NCBI GenBank assembly: GCA_027382625.1
Contig: JAJKFJ010022828.1
Span: forward strand, 302,666-366,665
Direction of reading: 5' to 3'
Source: Tetmemena sp. SeJ-2015
Taxonomy: Eukaryota; Ciliophora; Spirotrichea; Sporadotrichida; Oxytrichidae
DNA: 64,000 nt
Below the pieces are notes generated by a model. It searched no databases, was not told the origin of the DNA, and saw nothing but the letters and a program-made list of their open reading frames with translations. A program made the translations under genes and the position numbers. Positions 52,960 to 63,845 of the stretch are shown here, one piece after another (positions within the stretch are counted from its first letter, which is position 1; every line of letters starts with the position of its first letter).

Positions 52960-53700
52960 TCACTCAGGCCGGTCATCCTTGAAGGTGCGGTGGCCCGAGA
53001 TCATCGTCGAGACGATGGACTGTCTCGACATGATATCCTCGCGGATCGCCACATAGATGTGGACGATCATGAAGATGACGATCCACCACATGCCCAGATG
53101 GTGCAGCGTGTGCAGACGCTGGCTGTTCCAGGTCAGGCCGTGCACCCAGCCGAACAGGTCATGCGTCAGGCTGCCCTCCTGCGCGCCTTCGGCATAAAGC
53201 GCGAGGCCGGTGACGATCATGAAGCTGACGCCCAGGGTGATGAAGAAGAACATCGCAAGCTGCGCCAGCGGGTTGTGGCCGACGTATTTCTTCGGCTCGG
53301 ATTTCAGGAACAGATACCAGCGCAGCTCGTCAAACAGCTCGCGCCAGTAGTCGCCCTTCCAGAACGGAATGAAGAACAGTTGCCGCGCATGGTGATTGCC
53401 GACAAAGGCCCAGTAGATGCGGCCCAGGAAACCGAAGGTCAGCACCATGCCGGCGGCGAAATGCGCGAAGCGGATATAGCCGAAGACGAATTGATGCGTG
53501 GCCTCGGCAATCTGCATCGAGGGGGGCGGCGCGCCGATGAAATAGCCAGTCAGGCACAGGGTCAGGATCGCCGCAGCATTGATCCAGTGCCAGATGCGCA
53601 CCGGGGCCTCATAGACATAGACCGAGTCCTGGGGGCTGACCGTGGCCGGTCTTCCGGCGCAAGGTCCGTTGGCGGCGATGTTGGTGGTGGGATTTGCCAT
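52960..53700 (-). CDS. hupC: HupC, hydrogenase b-type cytochrome
   Basis: Di-haem membrane cytochrome passing electrons from HupSL to quinone. 246 residues, frame intact, four to five helices. Haem-ligand region IWHWINAAAILTLCLTGYF; FVFGYIRFAHFAAGMVLTFG; AMFFFITLGVSFMIVTGLAL; LHTLHHLGMWWIVIFMIVHI. Starts 5 bases after the hupE stop. Confidence 0.95.
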   Translation of the reverse strand: MANPTTNIAANGPCAGRPATVSPQDSVYVYEAPVRIWHWINAAAILTLCLTGYFIGAPPPSMQIAEATHQFVFGYIRFAHFAAGMVLTFGFLGRIYWAFVGNHHARQLFFIPFWKGDYWRELFDELRWYLFLKSEPKKYVGHNPLAQLAMFFFITLGVSFMIVTGLALYAEGAQEGSLTHDLFGWVHGLTWNSQRLHTLHHLGMWWIVIFMIVHIYVAIREDIMSRQSIVSTMISGHRTFKDDRPE

Positions 53701-53704
53701 CGCG

Positions 53705-54271
53705 TCACCCGGCCATCATCCAAAGACCAGAAAGCGCCACGCCCGCGCCCAGGGCGCGCTGCAGCAGCGGACGGGTGGCGACCGACCGGGCGATGCCGAT
53801 CCCGGCCAGATGCAGCGCCGCCGTCGCGGTCAGGAAACCCGCCAGATAGGGCAGGGCATTGCCGACAGCCTCGGTCGCATGGGCATGGCCATGGGCCAGG
53901 GCGAAGGCGCCGATGGCGGCCAGGGCCGCGCCGGTCAGCGCCCGCGACTGGCCGCGGCGGCTGAACAGGACCAGCAGCCCGAAGGCCAGGACCGAGACGG
54001 TGATGACGGCCTCGACGAAGGGAAAGCCGATCCCCGACCATGACAGCGCTGCCCCGCCGCCATGGCGGCCATGAAGGTCGCCGCCCCCGCCCAGAAGGCG
54101 CGGGGCAGCACGAAGCCCGACCACGGGCCGACGGCCAGCATGGCCAGAAGGTGGTCGGTCCGGTCATAGGATGGGGAAGCCATGCAGGAAGCCCGAGGCG
54201 TCGCCATGCCGGTATGCGCCAAGGCGGGCCCGCGATCAGGGTGGCTGCGGCGGCAAGTGCGAATTTCTCAT
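53705..54271 (-). CDS. hupE: HupE/UreJ-type nickel permease (5' slips)
   Basis: Membrane nickel transporter supplying the hydrogenase. From ATG 54271 a signal-like N-terminus (KFALAAAATLIAGPALAHTG after one slip) leads to the Ni-binding HP..GxDH region, which reads DHLLAMLAVG at about 54150 (the first His is lost to a slip). Then FVLPRAFWAGAATFMAAMAA, SWSGIGFPFVEAVITVSVLA, FALAHGHAHATEAVGNALPY and GFLTATAALHLAGIGIARS. Placed between hupL and hupC, 13 bases after hupL. Confidence 0.86.
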
Positions 54272-54284
54272 CGGTGTTCCCTCC

Positions 54285-55384
54285 TCAGCGGACCTGACCG
54301 GGCGGGTTCCTGCCATCGGGCGACATGACTGGGGAGCGGGCAGGCATGGGTCGAAGCTAGTGGAGCGTCCCGCAGGATCTCGACCGGCTCTCCGGGCGTT
54401 CGACCTTGGTGTTCATCAGCGTGGCCTCGAAGGCGCCGATGTTGCCCGCCGTGTCGCGGGGGCTGCCGTTCCAGGTCGTCGGCACGACGCATTGGTAATT
54501 CTCGATGCGGCCGTCCTTGATCTTGATCCAGTGCCCCAGCGCGCCGCGCGGCGCCTCGGTCGCGCCCACGCCCTTGGCCTCTTTCGGCCATGTCTTCGGG
54601 TCCCATTTGGCGATGTTCGCGGTGGATTCATCGCCATTCTTGATATTGGCGATCATCTTGTCGAAGAAATGCTTCTGCAACCGGCCGCAATATTCCGATT
54701 CAAGCGCCCGTGCGGCGGTGCGGCCCAGGGTCGAGAAGATCGCGGTCAGGGGCAGGCCCATCTGGCCCAGGAAGGTGTCGACCTGGTTCTTGATGTCCTC
54801 ATGCCCCTTGGCATAGCCAACGATGTAGCGCGCCAGCGGCCCCACTTCCATCGCATGGCCCTTCCAGCGCGGTGCCTTGATCCAGGAATATTTCGCCGCC
54901 TCGTCAAGCTGTTCGATATTGGTGCGGGTGCCCTTGGCATTGGGGCCAAGCTCGAACTTCGGCGCGGTCTCGCCATCCCAGGGATGCAGGCCCTTGCCCG
55001 CTTCGGCCCCGGCATAGTGATACCAGGAATGATCGACGAATTCCTGGATCTCGTCAGGGTCGCGCATGTCGACATCATGCACTTCGTTCAGATTGCCGTT
55101 GATGATCGCCCCGCGCGGCAGGTGAAGCTGTTCGGCCGAGAAATCGTTCGGATGTTCGGGAATGTCGCCATAGGCCAGCACCGACTTGCCCGACAGGCCG
55201 CCGCCATAGAGCCAGTTCTTGTAGAAGCCGCCGATCGCCGCCACGTCGGGGATATAGACGTTGCGCATGAAGGCCAGGCCCTGGTCGATGATCGAGGAGA
55301 CGAGGTTCAGCCGCTCCATGTTGATCGCACCCACCGCGCCCGTCGAATGGACGTTGATCGGGCAGGGAACGCCGCCCACCAGCC

Positions 55385-55415
<31 letters not shown>

Positions 55416-56078
55416 GGTGTGGATCTTGACGATCTCCTTCTGAAGGTCGAGCGCCTCAAGGTAATGGGTCGTCGCCATCAGATCGGCTTCGGGCGGCAAG
55501 AGATAGGCCGGATTGTCCCAATAGCCGTTCTTGAAGATGCCAAGCTGGCCGGATTCGACAAAGGCCTTCAGCCGGTTCTGGACGTCGCGGAAATAGCCGG
55601 GCGAAGACAGCGGATGGTTCGGCCCGACCATCTGCTGAAGTTCGGACGTGGCTTTCGGATCGGCTTTCAAGGCATTGACGGGATTGACCCAATCCAGCGC
55701 GTGCAGGTGGTAGAAATGGACCACATGGTCATGGATCTGCAGGGCCAGTTGCATCAGGTTGCGGATCGAGTTCGCATTGTCGGGGATGGTGATCCCCAGC
55801 GCATCCTCGACCGCGCGCACCGATGTCAGCGCGTGCGTGCCGGTGCAGACGCCGCAGATCCGCTCGGTAAAGGCCCAGGCGTCGCGTGGGTCGCGGCCCT
55901 TGAGGATGACCTCGAGGCCGCGCCACATCGTCCCGGTCGACACGGCGTTGCGGATGATGTTGTTCTCGTCCACGTTCACTTCGCAGCGCATATGGCCTTC
56001 GATCCGGCAGACCGGATCCACCACGATGCGCTGGCCGCTGGTGTCAAGGCTGAAGCCGTTCGGCGTGTTGATCGTCAT
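54285..56078 (-). CDS. hupL: HupL, uptake [NiFe]-hydrogenase large subunit (3' slip)
   Basis: Catalytic subunit. ATG 56078. The N-terminal metal motif is [12 protein letters not shown] (C-x2-C) at about 55865, with [15 protein letters not shown] before it. The frame is intact for about 570 residues, to TKVERPE. A slip near 54380 hides the C-terminal metal motif, but SFDPCL is readable in a shifted frame at about 54345 and the peptide continues to HVMSPDG and QVR with stop 54285-54287. This tail is the part removed by HupD. Three bases after hupS. Confidence 0.96.
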
Positions 56079-56081
56079 CTC

Positions 56082-57162
56082 TTAGCCCTCGACCTTTTCT
56101 TGCGTCTTCTTTCTGGGCGCGTCTCAGCGCGGAAATGGCGGCATGAACGGCGACCGCGCCGCCACACGCCCGTGCCGCGGCCATACCGATCATCGGCATT
56201 CGCCTCGACCCGAACGGGGTTCAGGTCGGTCACGCGGTCATAGAAGCTGCCCTGATCCAGAACCCGTCTTCCGAACAGCCGATGCAGCCATGGCCCGACT
56301 GGATCGGGAAGCTCGTCCCCTCGTTCCAGCGCACGGTCGAGCAGGCATTGTAGGTGGTCGGCCCCTTGCAGCCCATCTTGTACAGGCAATAGCCCTTGCG
56401 GGCGTTTTCATCGTCCCAGGCCTCGACGAATTGGCCGGCGTCGAAATGCGGGCGGCGATAGCATTTGTCATGGATGCGCTGGCCGTAGAACATCGCCGGC
56501 CGGCCCTGGCGGTCAAGCTCGGGCAGGCGGTCGAAGGTCAGCATATAGGTGATGACGCCGGTCATGACCTCGGCGATGGGCGGGCAGCCCGGCACTTTGA
56601 TGATCGGCTTGTCGGTGATGACCTCATGCACCGGGGTGGCGCGGGTCGGGTTGGGGCGCCCGGCCTGCACGCAGCCGTAGGAGGCGCAGGCCCCCAGGAG
56701 ATCACCGCCTTGGCATCCTTCGCCGCCCATTTCAGTTTTCGACAAAGGGCTTGCCACCGACAATGCAGAACATCCCGTCCTCGTTCAGCGGCGGGTTGCC
56801 CTCGACGGCCAGAATGTAGTTGCCCTTGTATTTCTCGATGGTCTCGGCCAGCGCCGCCTCGGCGGCATGGCCCCGCTTGCCATCAGCGTATGGCTGTAAT
56901 CCAGCGAGATCATCGACAGGACCACGTCCTTGGCCAGCGGATGCGCGCCGCGGATGAAGGATTCCGAGCAGCAGGTGCATTCCAGCCCGTTCACCCAGAT
57001 CACCGGCGTGCGCGGCTTGGTCTCCATCGCATGCGCAATCTTCGGCACGAAGGCCGGGCCAAGGCCCAGGGCGCTGGCCGTCAGCGAACAGTATTTCATG
57101 AAGCTGCGCCGGGTGATCCCCTGACGGCGCATGACTTCGTAAAAGGTTTCGATCTGGCTCAA
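56082..57162 (-). CDS. hupS: HupS, uptake [NiFe]-hydrogenase small subunit (slips)
   Basis: Fe-S subunit, exported with HupL by the Tat system: [20 protein letters not shown]. Probable TTG start at 57162 ([14 protein letters not shown]). Cluster ligands are [20 protein letters not shown], then [18 protein letters not shown], the medial/distal set [15 protein letters not shown], and [20 protein letters not shown] and [13 protein letters not shown]. Slips at about 56880, 56730 and 56255 lead to a C-terminal membrane helix (AAGAVAVGAAVHAAI-like) and stop TAA 56082. Confidence 0.95.
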
Positions 57163-57357
57163 GCTGGCCCCCCCTTTTCTTGGGGTCCCTAAAGAGCCTC
57201 GCACCCCCCGGGCCCTTAGGAAGCGGGCCGGTCCGGGCAAAACAAAGGGAAACCGCCGAGGCGTGGAATCCGATTTATTTTCTTATTTATCATTGGTTTG
57301 CTTTAAATCTAAATCCCTGTATGCGGTCGCATGCTAACCGCCTTTCCGGCCCGCCGG
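57163..57357 (-). promoter_or_regulatory. hupS control region: AT-rich, IHF-like site, palindrome
   Basis: The 195 bases between hypF and hupS include an AT-rich block (57267-57316). TATCATTGGTTTG (57288-57300) fits the IHF consensus WATCARNNNNTTR at all but one position. ATGCG-GT-CGCAT at 57321-57332 is a short palindrome. No sigma-54 -24/-12 element (TGGC-N8-TTGC) is visible, consistent with the altered HupR. I do not see an intact TTG-N5-CAA HupR box here. Confidence 0.5.
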
Positions 57358-59513
57358 TCACGAAGCTTCCGCAGTAGAAATTTGCCGCGCCGCGGCGATG
57401 ACCGCCTGTCCGAGGGCGAGCCCGCCGTCATTGGCGGGGGTGATGCGATGGGTCAGGACGGGCAGGCCGTCCAGCGCCGCCAGGTCAAGCGCAGCAGCGC
57501 CGCGTTCTGGAAACGGGCCGCCCGACAGGGCGATGGCCGCCCCCCGACGTTCGCCTGCAGGGCGCGCGCGCGGTCGGCGAAGGCCTGCGCCAACCCGGCC
57601 TGAAACCCGCCCGCCGCGCTGGCCGGATCGGGCCAGACCCCGGGCCCCGCAAGGCGCGAAACCCGGTGCAGGGTCTATCTCTCCACGTCAAGATCAAAGG
57701 GCCAGGGCGCTGCGCGGTCGCCATGGCCTCAAGCCGCATCGCCGCTCGCCCTCATAGCTTTGCCGGTCCGGGCAAAGGCCCAGACAGGCCGACACCGCAT
57801 CGAACAGCCGCCCGGCGCTGGAGGCGGGGGCGCATTGACCCCGCCGCAACCGCTGCCGCAGAAGGGCGCGGTTCTGCGCCGGGAACAGCAGGTCGGCCCA
57901 GTCCGGCAGCCCCGCCTGATCCAGCCGGCTAAAAAGCGTTGCGCCAGGGTTCCCCCCGCCTGGTCGCCCGGGCAAGGGCGCGGGTTTCAGCCAGGCCGCC
58001 GTTCGAAGCCCAGGTAGTCCCCCAGCAAACCTCGCCCCCAGACCGTCCATCCAGCCCGCCCGGTGCCATCCAGCAGATCCCCCCACCTTGCCGCCCTCCG
58101 GGCCAGCCATTTCGGCCAGGCAGGCCACCAGATGGGGGTGATGCTGGATGCGTGAGATCACCCCTCGCTCGGCCCGCGCCATGCCATCCGGGGGGCGCGG
58201 AATCCGGATGCAGATGCGCCACCACGCGGGGCGATGGTCGGAACGGGGCGGTATCGGCACGCCGACGGAAAGGGGTCCCCGCAGCGCCTCGTCCAGCTGC
58301 CAGGTTGGCCAAAGCGCCGCCGGTCCACAGGCAGATCGCCGCCTTCATTCTGCCCGCATAGGCCACAAACCTTTCGGCGCGCCTTCCAAAGCCGGCGGCA
58401 GGGGCAGGGTTCCCGGAACCCGTCCGCGCGCCCGGCGCAGGATCATTGGCGGAAGGGCGCGTTCGACACTGTCATCCAGCCGCCGCGCGATGTCGCGGTC
58501 ATGCATCAGGAAACCATCGGCAAAGGCGGCCAGTTTCTCGCGCGCTTCGTCATTGCCGATCACCTGCGGCTCGCCCGACAGATTGCCCCAGGTCATGACC
58601 AAGGGCCGCCCTGGGCATCCAGCAGCAGGTGATGCAAGGGCGTATAGGGCAGCATGACGCCCAAAGTGTCGATGCCGGGTGCAAGGATTTCGGGCAGGTT
58701 GCCCCGCGAGCGCATCAGCACCACCGGCGCGGCGGGGTCGCGCAGCAGGGCAAGAATCCGCTCGGTCACCGTCACGATCCCGGCCAGATCCGCCTCGCGC
58801 GCCATCAGGCGCAAAGGGTTTTCCGGGCGCTCTTGGCGCGGCGCCAGGGAGTGGCAATGCCCGAGCGAGGTCTTCAAATCCTCCAGCTCGACCAGCCCCT
58901 TGACCGCAAGGATGCCGCCCCGGCGCAACAGATCCGCCGCAAGCGCGATGGCGTCGCCGGGAACCCCGGCCTCCTGCGCCTCGAACCACAGGCGTGGCCC
59001 GCAGGCTGGGCAGGCGACGGGCTGGGCGTGAAAGCGGCGGTCGGCGGGGTCGGCATATTCGGCCCGGCAATCGGGACAAAGCGCGAAACCGGCCATGGTC
59101 GTCTGCGCCCGGTCATAGGGCAGGCCGTTCAGGATGGTGAAGCGGGCCCGCAATTGGGTGAAATTGGTGAAGGCATAGCCGGGGGGCGCCCGGTTCGGCG
59201 GATCTCGGCCAGACAGTCCGGGCAGGCGCCGCATCCGGCGTGACCCGTGTTTCGGCCCCCGCCCCGCGCGAGGCGGCGATCTCGAAGCCTTCCGGCATCT
59301 GGCCCGCGAATCCGCAACCTCACCGCGTCGACCCGCGCCGCTTTGGCGCGCGGCGGGGTAGGGGGCGAGAAAGCCGCCTCCGGACCCGCCGCCTCGATCA
59401 GCACCCCCTCCGGTCATTCGCACCCGCCCGCACCCCAATCCTGGCCAATTGCCGGAAAGGGGGAATCCGACGCCCTGCACCTGCCCCCTGACCCGAATGG
59501 AAACTGCCTTCAT
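57358..59513 (-). CDS. hypF: Carbamoyltransferase HypF (frame slips)
   Basis: Makes carbamoyl-AMP and transfers the carbamoyl group to HypE. ATG 59513: acylphosphatase domain KAVSIRVRGQVQGVGF. Zinc-finger region TMAGFALCPDCRAEYADPAD and VACPACGPRLWFEAQEAGVP. YrdC-like domain GGILAVKGLVELEDL, PLRLMAREADLAGIVTVTER, NLPEILAPGIDTLGVMLPYT and HHLLLDAQGGP. The Kae1-like C-terminal part (57360-58600) is frame-shifted, ending RITPANDGGLALGQAVIAAA and stop 57358-57360. Its start codon lies inside a palindromic repeat. Confidence 0.92.
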
Positions 59514-59559
59514 CTTGGTTCGAATTTCTCCGGGGGGCCGGGGCATACCCCGGGGCATC
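59508..59559 (-). repeat. GC-palindrome intergenic repeat, copy 4
   Basis: Minus strand: ATGCCCCGGGGTATGCCCCG, then GCCCCCCGGAGAAATTCGAA, then CCAAGATGAAG. It fills the gap between hupV and hypF; the terminal ATG is the hypF start. It matches copy 3 in layout. Confidence 0.75.
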
Positions 59560-60903
59560 TATGCACCGTGCAGACCATGCAGGGGGCGAAGGGCGCACGA
59601 TTGCTGCACCGAAAACCCGGGGTGATCGCCAGCGGCACCGGCGGTTGCAGCGGGCCCGACCGGCCCCGGCTCCGGCGCGTCGCGGGGGGAGAACCAGGTG
59701 TTCCGGGGGTGTCTGGGGGCCGATCCGCCCGCGTGCGCAGCCGGCCCAGGGCGCGGCGCGGTGCCAGACCGACCCCGCGCCCTCGCGGGCAGGCTCACGG
59801 CCATGAAGCTTTCTCGGGCGATTCCAGCGGGAAGATCCTCCCTCACGATTGTCGGGCGACAGAAGCCGCGCCGCCACCCGCGCCCGCACGCCGCCCCTTT
59901 GGCCGCAAGCGCCAGCGCGAGAGGATGCCGGTCGACGATCTGACGGGCCAATGCCCCCGTCTCGACCGTACGCCCGTGCAGACGCGGCGCCTTGCACCAG
60001 CTGTACCGGGGTCCGCCATGCTTCCGGGCCGGTCCGCCCTGCGACGGGTGGCGTCTCCCCCAGCACCGGCATGCGAGGATCTTGCGTATCGCCGCCGGGT
60101 AAAAGGGCGCGCAGGGTGCCATCCCAGAGGCCGCGCGCAAAGATCGGGCTGTCCGGCATCTCCCAAAGGACGGAGCGCCCCGACCCGGGGCCCCGCTGCC
60201 GGGCCAAATCGGCGCGGCCCAAAAAAAACGCGCCCACCCCGGGCCCGCCCACCCCTCCAGCGCCGTCACCGAGGCCCAGCGCACAAAATTTTCCCCAGTG
60301 GGCCCCCGAACAGCACCTCTTCCAGAAGCGGCGGAAGCTGCGCAGGTCGCCTGGATGGGGCCTTGTCCGCGCTGTGGGCGCCTTGGTCCCCCCCGGGGCT
60401 GGATCGCCGGGTATGCGGCCATTTCCCGGCCATCATCCGAGGATGTGGAACAGCTCGGCCCGTGCCGCGACGGACGGGCGCCGGCCGGTGGGGGCGGTAA
60501 AAGGTCACCCGGGCATGCCAGGGCCGCCCCGGGTTTCCCCGGCGGGCGAAGTCGGGCATGAAGAACAGGTGGAAATGGGTCAGGTGGTCGGCCACATTCT
60601 CGACCGCATGGATCAGCGCCGCGACGCGGGCGCCCTGCGGTTCGGGCTGCAGGCCCATCGCATCGGCCAGGGCGCGGGCCGCCGCCGCCGACTGGCTGAT
60701 CGAACATATGCCGCAGATGCGCGGCGTGATGGTCAGCGCATCGCGCGGGTCGCGGCCCTCCAGCATCCGCTCGAAGCCGCGATAGAGGGGCGCGTTGATC
60801 CGGGCTGCCGGCGACGCGGCCCTCTTCACGCCAGCGTGATTTCCAGATCGCCCTCGACCCGGTTGAAGGGACCGACGACCAGGCGCGCGGGGCTGTCGGT
60901 CAT
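59558..60903 (-). CDS. hupV: HupV, H2-sensor hydrogenase large subunit (degraded 3' part)
   Basis: Regulatory hydrogenase subunit that senses H2 with HupU. ATG 60903: MTDSPARLVVGPFNRVEGDL. A slip at about 60825 follows, then INAPLYRGFERMLEGRDPRD and the metal motif TITPRICGICSISQSAAAAR. HAVENVADHLTHFHLFFMPD comes next. From 60550 to 59800 the frame changes often. The C-terminal motif is readable as APCMVCTVH at about 59585-59561, with a stop almost at once. There is thus no cleavable tail, as in sensor hydrogenases and unlike HupL. Confidence 0.86.
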
Positions 60904-61891
60904 TTCTTCTGCCTCAGCGTCGGCGGCACCACGATGCGGTCGGCCACGGCATTGCGGCCGATGCGCTCGGCCAAGGTCCGGCCTTGGCAGCGAGGCCAGC
61001 GCCAGAACCGCTTTCGGCATGTCGGTCGGCAGGCCGACCGGGATCCCCCGCGTTTCTTGGGGTTTCGGTAAAGCTGGTGGCGCGGGGTCTTCGAATTCCG
61101 GGCGGTGCAGTTGATGCAGGGATAGCCGCCCCGCGTACAGGAGCCTTCGCCATTCCAGGGCCGGATGTTGCAATCGCCCACAGCCTGGGTTTGCCGATGC
61201 AGCCCAGGTTTTCCATCATGCAGCCCAGATCCGACAATTCGCGGGCGCTGGCCTTGTATTCGTAGAATTCATTCTTCGGACAGCCGTGATGGACCAGATT
61301 GTCGGCATAGAAGCGTGGCCCGTGCAGCCCCTCCAGAATCGTCCGCGCCCATCGCGCCTGCCGCCAGCAGCATCAGGGTTTCGGTGACCCAGCCCGGATG
61401 GGTCGGGCAACCCGCGACTTTTGATCACCGGCAGGCCCCCATGGGCGCGGAACCGGCCGGGCAGCAGGCCGCCTGGATGCGCGCCGTCATATTGCAGCCC
61501 GCAGGCGTCGGACGGATTGCCACCCGCCGCCGTCACCCCGCCATCAGGCTCGGCGCACCCAGGTCGACGACCACATGCCGCGCGGCGGCCAGCGATTGCG
61601 TCCAGTCCATCAGGCTGCGCCCGGTTGCCGGACAGCATCTGGAACCGGCCCGTGCCGCGCGGGCCGCGCGCGATGGCACCTTCGACGCACAGGATATCCA
61701 GCGGAATCTCTCCGGCCTCGACTGCTTGCAACAGGGCCAGCGCCTCGGCCCCCGTCTCGCGCGACAGGGCGGGGTGCCATAGCAGCGTGATCCCGGCGTC
61801 GGACAGCGCCTCGATGGCGGTGGGCTTTCGGCGCAGAGGAGCGACATGGTGCAGCCGCCGCAGCCCGAGGCTTGCAGCCAGGCAGGTTCAT
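60900..61891 (-). CDS. hupU: HupU, H2-sensor hydrogenase small subunit (many slips)
   Basis: Partner of HupV, without the Tat signal of HupS. ATG 61891: MNLPGCKPRA (NLLWLQ.SGCGGC expected after correction), MSLLCAESP (about 61850), QAVEAGEIPLDILCVEGAIA, RGPRGTGRFQMLSGN and VTAAGGNPSDACGLQYDGAH. Cluster regions are partly scrambled (HHGCPKN-, DLGCMMENLGCIG, GEGSCTRGGYPCINCTA). It ends AVADRIVVPPTLRQKK with the stop overlapping hupV (ATGA). Confidence 0.87.
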
Positions 61892-63191
61892 CCGCGTCTC
61901 TCCGCTGGCGGGCAGGTCAAGCCGGAAGGAAGCGCCGGGCCGGGGGTTTTCCAAAAGCGACAGGTGGCCCGCCAGGGCTCCTGGGCGTTTCCTTTGGGGC
62001 GATCGACAGGCCAAGCCCGTTGCCGCGGCCCGACCGATTTGGTGGTGAAGAGGGATCGAAGATCGAGGCCCGCGCTTCCGGCGGCACGCCGGGGCCCGGG
62101 ATCGGCGACGGTCAGGCTGCCGGTGCCTTGGCGGCGAGGGTCAGGTGAACCGGGGGCCTCGCGCCTGCCGCACAGGCGTTTTGGCCAGTTTCACACCGAT
62201 TGCCGGAGGGCCCGGGAGGGCAAAGGCACCGGCCCGCCGTGGTCAGGGAGGGGGCTCTTTCGGCCGCGGCAGCACGTGCGCCGCGCCCGGGCGGTTTTGG
62301 CCAGATCGAAGGCGATCCTTTCGCCCGGCCGTCCGAGGACAGGGGGGAGTCCTGCGGCGGACACGTTCGGCGCCGTCGCGGGCGCCCTGGGTGGCCTGGC
62401 GCAGATTGGTGATCTCGCGGTCAAGGCGCAGGCTTTCGCGCAGGGCGACCAGTTCGGGTTGCGGACACCTTGGGCCGCGGTGAGAAATAGGTCTCGAACT
62501 TGCCGCCCATAGCGGTCAAGGCATGGCAGGGCCCCATAGACGAAGCTGATCGGATTGTTCAGCTCGTTTTGCCACCCCCGGCCAAAAGGGCGGCCCAGAG
62601 AGGCGAGCTTTTCTTTGCGCACTCGCAGGCTTTGCGCCGGATTTCAGCGCTCATTGGCTTTCGGTCCGCTCCGGGCCCATGGCGCGCCGCAACTCGCCCA
62701 AGGACGGCCGGCCAACACGAAACCCGCGACCCGGCCGGCGCATCAAGGCGCGGGCCACGGAAAGTTCGGCGGTTCGGGGCCCTTGCGGCGGTCAGCGGAA
62801 TCCCACCGGCGGGCCGCCGGTCGGCGCGCGGGCGGTCAGCGCGTCGGACAGGCGGGGGGCGTCTCAGGCGGGACGAGGATCAAAACGGCCTGGCCGGTTC
62901 AGGGCGGCGGGGGGCGGGCAGGGCGGGCCAAGTAGCGAGGGCCGAGACCTGTTCGATTGCGGCCCGCGCGGTCCAGCACGATCAGCATCCGAGACCGAGG
63001 CGAGGATCGAGTCAAGGGAAGGCCTGCATCTCTTGCGGGCCGGGCATTCTGACGCTCGAGCTGTTCCTGAAGTCCACCAATCGGCATGGGGTGCGGTCGA
63101 CCCCGACAGAACCTGGGCCCCAGGCCCTTGGGGCATCGCCCCCGGGGGCGGGGGGTGCCGGGAAGATTCCTTCGGGGGTTGAACGGGGCAC
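61888..63191 (-). CDS. hupT: HupT, sensor histidine kinase for HupR (degraded)
   Basis: Soluble kinase that, with HupUV, controls HupR in response to H2. Pieces from N- to C-terminus: QEQLERQNA (coiled coil) and SILASVSDADRA / RMLIVLDRAGRN (PAS-like domain, about 63000), ELSVARALMRRPGRGF, then the H-box region LRKEKLASLGR..NELNNPISF (about 62620-62550). The phospho-accepting His expected before ELNNP is not readable (the sequence shows a run of A), surely an error. ERIAFDLAKTARA, an ATP-lid region (62050-61960) and FRLDLPASGETR. GTG 63191 is a plausible start; the stop overlaps hupU. Confidence 0.75.
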
Positions 63192-63289
63192 GTGCGCCTT
63201 GCCTTTTGGCGAGAGGATAGGCGCCGGCGAAGTTGCAAAGGGCTGCGGCCCGAGGGCCGCGCTTCCAGATATTCCAGCTTAATGCAGGG

Positions 63290-63630
63290 GTACCGGCCAT
63301 GGGGGGGGGGGAGAGCGGCGTGGGGGGCCCCGCGCTGGAGGGGGCCAGCCGGGGGGCGACAGCCGGGGCCTGCACGGCGATGCAGGTGATGGCGCGGGTC
63401 AGGCGGTCCCCGCCAGTAGAAGGGATCGTTTGCGGATCGACGGCGGGCAGGGCGGCGGGGTTCAGATGACGGGCGCGGCGTTCCAGAACCTCGGCCCGGA
63501 ACCAGCGGCCCTGGGTCATCGGCTGCGGGCTGGCAAGGATCACGGCGCGCAATTCGGCCTCGCGCAGCTTCAGCCGGGCGATTTCGGCGCGGATATCGGC
63601 AAGTTCGTCGGCGGGGTGGATCATGTGCAT
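63290..63630 (-). CDS. Hypothetical protein with N-terminal coiled coil
   Basis: ATG 63630: MHMIHPADELADIRAEIARL, a heptad-rich charged start (residues 6-32), then RAEVLERRARHLNPAALPAV and TRAITCIAVQAP. It is about 110 residues; the frame becomes unreliable after 63360 (G-run at 63301-63310), so the stop is approximate. No signal peptide or known domain. It lies between hupT and idi, transcribed towards hupT, so it could be the first gene of the hupTUV transcript. I do not recognise it. Confidence 0.5.
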
Positions 63631-63670
63631 CGGGCTTCTCCCAAAGGTCGTTCCGGCGCGGATTTCGCCG

Positions 63671-63714
63671 TCTGCCGAAGGTCTGGCAAACGTCTGGCAA
63701 AGGTCTGGCAGGGA
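63671..63714. repeat. 11-bp tandem repeat, four units
   Basis: TCTGCCGAAGG, TCTGGCAAACG, TCTGGCAAAGG and TCTGGCAGGGA follow each other with an exact 11-base period at 63671-63714. It lies in the shared upstream region of the minus-strand hypothetical gene and the plus-strand idi gene. A period near one helical turn would place identical sites on one DNA face, which suggests cooperative binding of a regulator. Confidence 0.65.
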
Positions 63715-63845
63715 TCATGCTGCCGCAGGGCCGGTTAACGGCGGGTTAGCGACCGCCAATGCGCGACAGATACGCCTGCCGGGGTCTTGCGGCGCGGGGC
63801 GCGGCTGACTATCCGAAGGGGGGTGACAGGCGAAGGACGGGTCGG

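Noticed and set aside
59508..59530. tRNA-like T-arm motif GGTTCGAATTT
   Set aside because: No acceptor or anticodon stems surround it; it is the tail of the palindromic repeat copy 4.
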